64,000 nucleotides of DNA from Casuarius casuarius. Taxonomy: Eukaryota; Chordata; Aves; Casuariiformes; Casuariidae. Below are positions 63,501-64,000 of this stretch, piece by piece. Each line of letters opens with the position of its first letter. Position 1 is the stretch's first letter. The position numbers and the translations under genes were made by a program. The stretch is from the NCBI GenBank assembly GCA_003342895.1, contig PTFA01000192.1, forward strand, positions 1,203,378-1,267,377, written 5' to 3'. A model generated the notes under the pieces. It did not search any database. It was not told the origin of the DNA and was given only the letters and a program-made list of their open reading frames with translations.

Positions 63501-63921
63501 CAGAGCAGTGGGCTGGGGCCCTGCATGCATCTGGCAGCTGTGCCAAGCAAAATGTAGTATTTCACAGGTAGCAAGTGTGCTTGCCACAGAGAGGTTTCCC
63601 TTAGCGGTTCGGCTCTGGCCTTGAAGGTATCTTGTTAGACAAGGAACCATGGGAATGGAAGAGGCTTTTTGGCCCCTGGAGTGTTCCCCACTGACGGATG
63701 ATTGCACAGGGAGAGATGGGGCTGAAAACGCATAGCTCAGGGCAAACATCACTTCCCTGTCCCTCTGTCACCCCACACCTTCCTTCCCTTCCAGAGTTAT
63801 CAGCCGAGCCCCTGGCCTGAAGCTGGTGGTGGAGACACTCATTTCATCCCTCAAGCCCATAGGAAACATTGTCCTCATCTGCTGCGCTTTCTTCATCATC
63901 TTTGGCATCCTGGGTGTGCAG
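12448..63921 (+). CDS. CACNA1I: CACNA1I (Cav3.3 T-type calcium channel alpha-1I), partial, 18 exons
   Basis: Pore-forming subunit of a low-voltage-activated calcium channel in the plasma membrane; in vertebrates it acts mainly in neurons, in burst firing and rebound excitability. The 18 exons (listed separately) join in frame: 12448-12545, 30709-30868, 33180-33495, 34166-34258, 41824-42130, 43495-43898, 52270-52421, 53052-53237, 53918-54035, 54544-54699, 55137-55227, 57232-57434, 58619-59035, 59996-60096, 61155-61278, 62135-62203, 63230-63414, 63795-63921. They sum to 3,307 bases. Coverage runs from domain I S4 to domain III S5; both ends of the gene lie outside. Paralogue assignment rests on the domain I turret and the I-II and II-III linkers, which match Cav3.3 rather than Cav3.1/3.2 as I recall those sequences. 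No internal stop or frameshift was found, so the gene looks functional. Confidence 0.96.
15735..15803 (+). mobile_element. CR1 reverse transcriptase fragment (FADD motif)
   Basis: In one plus-strand frame the sequence reads [17 protein letters not shown] (AGA codon at 15746). FADDTKL is the catalytic-site signature of CR1-type non-LTR reverse transcriptases. Only a short piece is recognisable; flanks have decayed or were lost. It is immediately followed by a 41-bp tandem duplication. Confidence 0.7.
15804..15885. repeat. 41-bp unit, two tandem copies
   Basis: Copies at 15804-15844 and 15845-15885, starting ATAACACAACAGGA and differing at one position (GAGAT versus GAAAT). A near-perfect tandem duplication of this kind suggests a recent replication-slippage event. 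Confidence 0.95.
16800..17060 (+). mobile_element. Old CR1/L3-like LINE fragment (tentative)
   Basis: The stretch around CATAGTTAGACTGTGGGACT, followed by an AAGTCCTTCCAGCC-type segment, resembles the 3' coding end of ancient amniote CR1/L3 elements (motif 'tgtggaactc..tgcc..agga'). It is heavily diverged with no open frame. Boundaries are approximate and the assignment rests on recalled consensus. Confidence 0.45.
18495..18715 (+). repeat. Ancient amniote SINE-like remnant (tentative)
   Basis: Begins with ATTATTATTGTAGTAGCACC and ends with CCAGCCCACTAGACCA, both typical of old CORE/MIR-type amniote repeats. The middle is diverged. Family not firmly assigned. Confidence 0.45.
19369..19425. 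repeat. Imperfect CA/TA-rich microsatellite
   Basis: Interrupted ACACAC and ATACAC runs over about 55 bases, embedded in otherwise ordinary intron sequence. Confidence 0.8.
22621..22645. repeat. T-run followed by G-run
   Basis: A run of about a dozen T residues is directly followed by a run of about ten G residues. No element is recognisable nearby. The run lengths may be assembly-sensitive. Confidence 0.8.
25833..25925. repeat. Dispersed duplicate segment, copy A
   Basis: Shares an exact 23-base core (the TCCTTGGATGCCCACAGC core and following bases, about 25859-25881) and about 90 bases of weaker similarity with copy B at 26937-27030, same orientation, 1.1 kb away. On the minus strand both read a related peptide (GIQG.ILTAR.L). 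The family is not recognised. Confidence 0.75.
26226..26410. repeat. Purine-rich low-complexity stretch
   Basis: Mostly A/G on the plus strand, including GGCAGGCAGGCAGG and GAGAGAGAAG runs, interrupted by a short CACATGCATACACA segment. No gene or element recognised. Confidence 0.7.
26937..27030. repeat. Dispersed duplicate segment, copy B
   Basis: Counterpart of 25833-25925. Similarity begins at TTTCAAGACATCTGG (copy A TTTTCAGATGTCTGG) and fades after CCTGGCCCTTCTTGAGG (copy A CCTGGTCTCCTCGTGAGG). Confidence 0.75.
27370..27455 (+). repeat. Amniote SINE-like (MIR1_Amn type) fragment, tentative
   Basis: CACTGTACCTTTCATCCAAA followed by a CCCAGAGTACTTTAACTAA-type segment resembles the 'cctttcatcc..ggatctcaaagcactttacaa' part of old amniote CORE-SINEs. 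Only this short part is recognisable. Confidence 0.5.
30294..30668. repeat. Long C/T microsatellite with 225-base assembly gap
   Basis: The plus strand begins with (TTCCCC)n at about 30297-30341, changes to (TTCCC)n up to 30391, is then unknown for 225 Ns (30392-30616), and resumes as TTCTTTTC and CCTCCCTC runs to about 30668. It lies 40 bases upstream of the IS5 exon and merges into that exon's polypyrimidine tract. Its true length is not known from this sequence. Confidence 0.95.
30709..30868 (+). CDS. CACNA1I: CACNA1I exon: domain I S4-S5 linker and S5
   Basis: Two bases complete Ser, then 52 codons: [20 protein letters not shown] is the S4-S5 linker and start of S5, [20 protein letters not shown] completes S5, and [12 protein letters not shown] opens the extracellular turret. 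ENFT is a potential N-glycosylation sequon. The exon ends AT, completing Ile with 33180. Acceptor CCCCTCCTGCAG, donor GTGAGT. The S4-S5 linker couples sensor movement to the pore gate. The exon starts just 40 bases after a long C/T repeat. Confidence 0.97.
30869..33179 (+). other. CACNA1I intron, 2.3 kb
   Basis: GTGAGT ... CCTTTTAG. It contains a diverged 36-bp triplicate at 31890-31997 and a short T run near 32743-32752. No exon-like segment or known element is otherwise evident. Confidence 0.9.
31890..31997. repeat. 36-bp unit, three diverged tandem copies
   Basis: Copies start at 31890 (AATCCGAGGCCTTAGATCAG), 31926 (AATCCAAAGCTGCAGATCAT) and 31962 (AATTCTGAAGCTTTAGATCA). The spacing is exactly 36 bases each time, with a shared AGATCA then TTTAAACTG/CTCAAATTG pattern. 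Divergence indicates an old tandem triplication. Confidence 0.8.
33180..33495 (+). CDS. CACNA1I: CACNA1I exon: domain I extracellular turret and pore helix
   Basis: One base plus 105 codons. It starts [20 protein letters not shown], then [20 protein letters not shown], a segment characteristic of Cav3.3. Cysteines (ICS, MGC, ECC, MCV, VCR) are expected to form turret disulphides. NISG is a potential N-glycosylation site. [15 protein letters not shown] is the pore helix. A DDYYYYN stretch (four tyrosines at 33337-33348) is where, as I recall, mammals have DDVYDFG. Donor GTAAGA at 33496. The turret shapes modulator and permeation properties in T-type channels. Confidence 0.97.
33496..34165 (+). 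other. CACNA1I intron, 670 bp
   Basis: GTAAGA ... CTTTGCAG. No repeat or exon-like segment seen beyond a short T run near 33525. Confidence 0.9.
34166..34258 (+). CDS. CACNA1I: CACNA1I exon: domain I selectivity filter and start of S6
   Basis: Exactly 31 codons: [20 protein letters not shown] then [11 protein letters not shown]. The Glu of TLEGW (codon 34178-34180) is the domain I selectivity-filter residue; Cav3 channels use Glu-Glu-Asp-Asp across the four domains. The remainder enters IS6. Phase 0 at both ends, acceptor TCTTTGCAG, donor GTAAGT. Confidence 0.97.
35770..37130 (-). mobile_element. CR1 LINE, 5'-truncated, antisense to CACNA1I
   Basis: The plus strand starts with an AATCACAGAATAGTTGAGG motif, the complement of an avian CR1 3' end. 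On the minus strand the reverse transcriptase region is clear: [17 protein letters not shown], then after a frame break ADDTKLRGG, then [24 protein letters not shown] and [16 protein letters not shown] frame break just before the catalytic Asp pair and other lesions make it inactive. The far end (36960-37130) matches more 5' CR1 coding sequence. It is better preserved than the copy at 450-1215. Confidence 0.92.
40152..40220 (+). repeat. Poly-G tract (about 69 bases, three interruptions)
   Basis: Runs of G interrupted by single A, C and T bases at about 40172, 40178 and 40199. The plus strand can form G-quadruplexes, and so could the transcript because the strand is sense for CACNA1I. Such a run is hard to sequence, so the exact length is uncertain. 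Confidence 0.95.
40860..40990 (+). repeat. MIR/amniote CORE-SINE fragment
   Basis: Contains TTTCACAGATGAGAAAACTG followed by AGGCAAAGG, close to the conserved core 'ttttacagatgaggaaactgaggc' of MIR-type SINEs. It is preceded by TTTAATAATACTTAC, typical of the amniote variant. Confidence 0.75.
41535..41640 (+). repeat. MIR-like SINE tail fragment
   Basis: TAAGTGACTTGCTAAAGGTC followed by an AAAGCCAGACAATGGAGCC-type segment and AGAGCTCTAGACTCC corresponds to the segment that normally follows the core in MIR-type elements ('aagtgacttgcccaaggtcac...'). It could belong to the same original insertion as 40860-40990. Confidence 0.65.
41824..42130 (+). CDS. CACNA1I: CACNA1I exon: end of IS6 and I-II linker gating brake
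   Basis: Encodes 102 codons plus one base. [20 protein letters not shown] is the inner half of IS6, followed by [40 protein letters not shown] and [20 protein letters not shown]. In Cav3 channels the helix directly after IS6 and its partner helix form the gating brake that stabilises the closed state. The exon ends in A, which joins GG at 43495 to make Arg. Acceptor GCTACCAG, donor GTAAGC. The sequence matches Cav3.3 over the other Cav3 paralogues. Confidence 0.97.
42131..43494 (+). other. CACNA1I intron, 1.4 kb; no alternative exon seen
   Basis: GTAAGC ... TTCCCAG. Mammalian CACNA1I is reported to have an alternatively used exon here (exon 9, about 35 residues of the I-II linker). I read through this interval for a counterpart with splice sites and found none. 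One N near 42290. Confidence 0.75.
43495..43898 (+). CDS. CACNA1I: CACNA1I exon: I-II linker and domain II S1
   Basis: Two bases plus 134 codons. The linker part runs [20 protein letters not shown], has a CPQCH motif, then an acidic stretch ([13 protein letters not shown], with a GAG codon run at 43731-43742). [20 protein letters not shown] leads into IIS1 ([15 protein letters not shown]), ending HHEQ. The joined protein reads HY-R-LCQQHN across the upstream junction. Donor GTAATG. The I-II linker controls surface expression and gating in T-type channels. Confidence 0.95.
44107..44287. repeat. CT-rich low-complexity stretch
   Basis: Predominantly C and T on the plus strand with TCTCTC, CTTCC and TTTCTC runs, ending TCTCTTCATT. 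It is not adjacent to an exon boundary (the preceding exon ends at 43898). Confidence 0.75.
44610..44690 (+). repeat. MIR-like SINE scrap (tentative)
   Basis: ACTTGTGAGATGGAGAAGGA, then TTCATTTCATAGCTGGGCC, resembles the MIR segment 'ccctgtgaggtagg...cccattttacagatgagg'. Highly diverged. Confidence 0.4.
52270..52421 (+). CDS. CACNA1I: CACNA1I exon: domain II S2 and start of S3
   Basis: Fifty codons plus two bases: [53 protein letters not shown]2 runs roughly from NVVFTSMF to KLAAFG, with conserved Glu and Lys; IIS3 begins at [10 protein letters not shown], whose Asp is a conserved voltage-sensor countercharge. Ends AG, completing Ser with the next exon. Acceptor TTCTAG, donor GTGACA. Confidence 0.97.
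52422..53051 (+). other. CACNA1I intron, 630 bp, with a MIR remnant
   Basis: GTGACA ... GGCCATAG. The acceptor has a CT-rich tract interrupted by GGGG just upstream of CCATAG. The centre holds a MIR SINE 3' portion. Confidence 0.9.
52595..52705 (+). repeat. MIR SINE fragment
   Basis: GATGTTGGGCAAGCCACATA, then CCTCAGTTCCCTCCTCTGTA, then GAACAGAGGCAATCA, follows the MIR order 'gaccttgggcaagtcac ... cctcagtttcctcatctgtaaaatgggg'. Confidence 0.75.
53052..53237 (+). CDS. CACNA1I: CACNA1I exon: domain II S3-S4, linker and S5
   Basis: One base, 61 codons, two bases. [11 protein letters not shown] ends S3 and the S3-S4 loop; [20 protein letters not shown] is IIS4 with its arginine/lysine ladder; [20 protein letters not shown] is the S4-S5 linker into S5, and [10 protein letters not shown] is the body of S5. 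Donor GTGAGG; the last two bases AG plus C at 53918 make Ser. Confidence 0.97.
53238..53917 (+). other. CACNA1I intron, 680 bp
   Basis: GTGAGG ... CCCAACAG. Nothing recognisable inside. Confidence 0.9.
53918..54035 (+). CDS. CACNA1I: CACNA1I exon: domain II S5 end, turret and pore helix
   Basis: One base plus 39 codons: [20 protein letters not shown] ends IIS5 and forms the short turret, and [19 protein letters not shown] is the pore helix. [13 protein letters not shown] matches Cav3.3; Cav3.1, as recalled, has a different turret (FASERDGDTLPD). Donor GTGAGC, phase 0. Confidence 0.97.
54036..54543 (+). other. CACNA1I intron, 508 bp
   Basis: GTGAGC ... GGTTGCAG, with single Ns near 54053 and 54396. 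Nothing recognisable inside. Confidence 0.9.
54544..54699 (+). CDS. CACNA1I: CACNA1I exon: domain II selectivity filter and S6
   Basis: Exactly 52 codons: [52 protein letters not shown]. The Glu of TQEDW (codon 54556-54558) is the domain II selectivity residue; IIS6 follows. Phase 0 at both ends, donor GTGAGT. Confidence 0.97.
54700..55136 (+). other. CACNA1I intron, 437 bp
   Basis: GTGAGT ... TGTTCCAG. Nothing recognisable except a short T run near 55089. Confidence 0.9.
55137..55227 (+). CDS. CACNA1I: CACNA1I exon: start of II-III linker
   Basis: Thirty codons plus one base: [20 protein letters not shown] then [10 protein letters not shown], and G of the following Asp codon. Serine-rich and acidic cytoplasmic sequence matching the Cav3.3 linker start. 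Acceptor CTGTTCCAG. The donor GTACAT at 55228 departs from the consensus at +4 to +5, so it is a comparatively weak site. Confidence 0.93.
55540..55985 (+). mobile_element. Ancient CR1/L3-like LINE 3' fragment, sense
   Basis: TGTGTCCAGTTCTGGCACCC, then TAGTGAGAGACTAATGAACC, GAAGTGACTTGATCACACA, GAAGCTAGACAAATTCAAAC, GGATAATTAACTGTTGGAAC and CCACCACTTGAAGTCTTTC occur in the order expected of the C-terminal coding end of old amniote CR1/L3 elements, which encode peptides like CVQFW and [14 protein letters not shown]. It is diverged and inactive. The orientation is the same as the host gene, unlike the two younger CR1 copies. Confidence 0.8.
56000..56300. repeat. Degenerate AGG/GTCA-rich repetitive stretch
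   Basis: Recurrent short motifs (GGTCAGGCC, AAGTCAGCAAGGCAGGGTCA, GATCAGCAAAGTACCAGGC) with irregular spacing suggest a decayed tandem or interspersed repeat. It starts right after the CR1/L3-like fragment. Family not recognised. Confidence 0.45.
57232..57434 (+). CDS. CACNA1I: CACNA1I exon: II-III linker, middle
   Basis: Two bases plus 67 codons: [71 protein letters not shown] is a basophilic-kinase-like site. [20 protein letters not shown] is strongly Cav3.3-like; the Pro/Gly/Ser segment before it differs from mammals as I recall them. Donor GTGAGT, phase 0. Confidence 0.95.
57541..57580. repeat. Perfect 10-bp inverted repeat, 20-base loop
   Basis: GGCTTCCTAA at 57541-57550 and its exact reverse complement TTAGGAAGCC at 57571-57580. 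A hairpin could form in DNA or in the intronic RNA, about 105 bases downstream of the preceding exon's donor. Confidence 0.95.
57588..57629. repeat. 21-bp unit, two tandem copies
   Basis: TCCAGATTATTGATCTATAT plus T (57588-57608), then TCCAGATTATCAATCTATAT plus T (57609-57629), with two differences, TG versus CA. Confidence 0.95.
58619..59035 (+). CDS. CACNA1I: CACNA1I exon: II-III linker, largest segment
   Basis: Exactly 139 codons. Starts [20 protein letters not shown], then [60 protein letters not shown], and later [20 protein letters not shown], ending [13 protein letters not shown] and RRTLS are kinase-like sites. [24 protein letters not shown] and HQDCNGKMP identify Cav3.3. Compared with my recollection of human Cav3.3, the long His-rich insert before RRTLSLDN is absent, and ARGHS is present as an extra segment similar in position to GRAPS in Cav3.1. 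Acceptor CTCTTACAG, donor GTGAGT. Confidence 0.95.
59036..59995 (+). other. CACNA1I intron, 960 bp
   Basis: GTGAGT ... CCCTCCAG. Nothing recognisable inside. Confidence 0.9.
59996..60096 (+). CDS. CACNA1I: CACNA1I exon: end of II-III linker
   Basis: Thirty-three codons plus two bases: [33 protein letters not shown], then AG completing Arg with G at 61155. It is the conserved membrane-proximal segment leading into IIIS1. Acceptor TCCAG; the donor GTTTGT at 60097 lacks the usual purine at +3 and A at +4. This site is supported by frame continuity into FRLLCQTII. Confidence 0.94.
60097..61154 (+). other. CACNA1I intron, 1.06 kb, with a MIR element
   Basis: GTTTGT ... CTTGCAG. The notable content is a MIR SINE at 60891-61005; elsewhere nothing recognised. 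Confidence 0.9.
60891..61005 (+). repeat. MIR SINE, 5' (tRNA-derived) half
   Basis: AGCACAGTGATGTAGTGGGT begins the tRNA-related head; GGTTCAATTCC at 60945-60955 is a full match to the RNA polymerase III B-box pattern; CCTGCTACAGACTTGCTGTG then TTACCATGGGC matches the 'gctgtgtgaccttgggc' core. The later 3' part is not recognisable. Confidence 0.85.
61155..61278 (+). CDS. CACNA1I: CACNA1I exon: domain III S1
   Basis: One base plus 41 codons: [45 protein letters not shown]1 spans roughly [35 protein letters not shown] is Cav3.3-like (Cav3.1 has HKMFDHVVLVIIFLNC as recalled). Phase 0 donor GTGAGA. Confidence 0.97.
61279..62134 (+). other. CACNA1I intron, 856 bp
   Basis: GTGAGA ... TTTGTAG. The 3' end is a T run merging into a (GTTT)n microsatellite that doubles as the polypyrimidine tract. 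Nothing else recognised. Confidence 0.9.
62100..62132. repeat. T-run plus (GTTT)n microsatellite at a splice acceptor
   Basis: About ten T residues followed by six GTTT units, immediately before the TAG acceptor at 62132-62134. It forms the only candidate polypyrimidine tract for the IIIS2 exon. Confidence 0.95.
62135..62203 (+). CDS. CACNA1I: CACNA1I exon: domain III S2 (69 bp)
   Basis: Exactly 23 codons: [20 protein letters not shown] then TLK, the IIIS2 helix with its conserved Glu and Lys. This is the smallest exon in the window, phase 0 at both ends. The acceptor is a GTTT repeat ending GTAG; the donor GTAAGT is strong. Confidence 0.96.
62204..63229 (+). other. CACNA1I intron, 1.03 kb
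   Basis: GTAAGT ... CTCTTGCAG. An amniote-SINE-like remnant lies near 62560-62800; one N near 63074; nothing else recognised. Confidence 0.9.
62560..62800 (+). repeat. Ancient amniote SINE-like remnant (tentative)
   Basis: AAAGTACTTTACAACAGTGG, then a TGATGAGGAAAGAG core-like motif, then GTGATTTTCAGGGTGTTCAG and a complementary CTGAAAATCAAACCGCTCA-type segment. These resemble old amniote CORE-SINE-type repeats with the 'tgattttcagaggtgctgagc' segment. Diverged; family uncertain. Confidence 0.45.
63230..63414 (+). CDS. CACNA1I: CACNA1I exon: domain III S3 and S4
   Basis: Sixty-one codons plus two bases: [61 protein letters not shown], then CG completing Arg with A at 63795. IIIS3 is [16 protein letters not shown] with its Asp; IIIS4 carries the [14 protein letters not shown] arginine ladder. 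Acceptor TCTTGCAG; donor GTCAGA has C at +3, an atypical base. Confidence 0.96.
63415..63794 (+). other. CACNA1I intron, 380 bp
   Basis: GTCAGA ... CCTTCCAG. Nothing recognisable inside. Confidence 0.9.
63795..63921 (+). CDS. CACNA1I: CACNA1I exon: domain III S4-S5 linker and S5
   Basis: One base plus 42 codons: [20 protein letters not shown] is the S4 end and S4-S5 linker; [20 protein letters not shown] then VQ is IIIS5. [16 protein letters not shown] is Cav3.3-like. Acceptor CCCTTCCAG, donor GTAGGG at 63922. The remaining domain III pore, domain IV and C-terminus lie beyond the window. Confidence 0.97.
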
Positions 63922-64000
63922 GTAGGGTTGTTATTGTTGGGCAAACTGCCTTTTGTGCCCCCCACCCCTAGCTTAGGGAATCTGCATCTCCAAACACTGA
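63922..64000 (+). other. CACNA1I intron, 5' end only
   Basis: Starts GTAGGG and runs off the window. No exon begins before 64000. Confidence 0.9.

Noticed and set aside
1..64000. Prokaryotic-type systems, CRISPR arrays, tRNA or rRNA genes
   Set aside because: No direct-repeat/spacer array, operon-like gene packing, or complete tRNA or rRNA was seen; the tRNA-like B-box at 60945 belongs to a MIR element.

Overview
The window is vertebrate genomic DNA, most likely from a bird. The evidence is long introns with GT-AG splice sites, vertebrate exon sizes, and well-preserved avian-style CR1 LINE copies (antisense at about 450-1215 and 35770-37130) beside much older CR1/L3-like, MIR and amniote-SINE remnants. 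A crocodilian or turtle source cannot be strictly excluded. Isolated single Ns and one 225-base N gap (30392-30616) mark it as draft assembly.

Only one protein-coding gene is supported: a plus-strand central portion of CACNA1I, the alpha-1 subunit of the low-voltage-activated (T-type) calcium channel Cav3.3. I reconstructed 18 exons from the domain I voltage sensor (S4, 12448-12545) to domain III S5 (63795-63921). All 17 internal introns are GT-AG and all junctions keep frame, giving about 3.3 kb of coding sequence (about 1,100 codons). The 5' exons (N-terminus, IS1-IS3) and the 3' exons (III pore to C-terminus) are not in the window. Cav3.3, rather than Cav3.1 or Cav3.2, is indicated by the domain I turret ([20 protein letters not shown]), the pore and S6 segments, the I-II linker core ([20 protein letters not shown]) and the II-III linker ([22 protein letters not shown]).

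Layout: 1-12447 is non-coding, presumably the 3' part of a long intron, with an antisense CR1 and a polypurine tract. 12448-12545 is IS4. 12546-30708 is an 18.2 kb intron with old repeats and a long C/T tract abutting the next exon. 30709-34258 holds IS5, the turret, pore loop and the start of IS6. 34259-41823 is an intron with an antisense CR1 and a roughly 70-base poly-G tract. 41824-43898 holds the end of IS6, the I-II linker and IIS1. 43899-52269 is an intron with little recognisable content. 52270-54699 holds the rest of domain II. 55137-60096 encodes the II-III linker, and 61155-63921 encodes IIIS1-S5.

The exons together build the first half of a four-domain voltage-gated pore. The S4 exons carry the gating arginines, the pore exons carry the domain I and II selectivity glutamates (TLEGW, TQEDW), and the exon after IS6 carries the helix known as the gating brake in Cav3 channels. 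I see no sign of a novel biological system. The items worth a second look are repeat and splice-site oddities, an apparently absent alternative exon, and lineage-specific linker differences.
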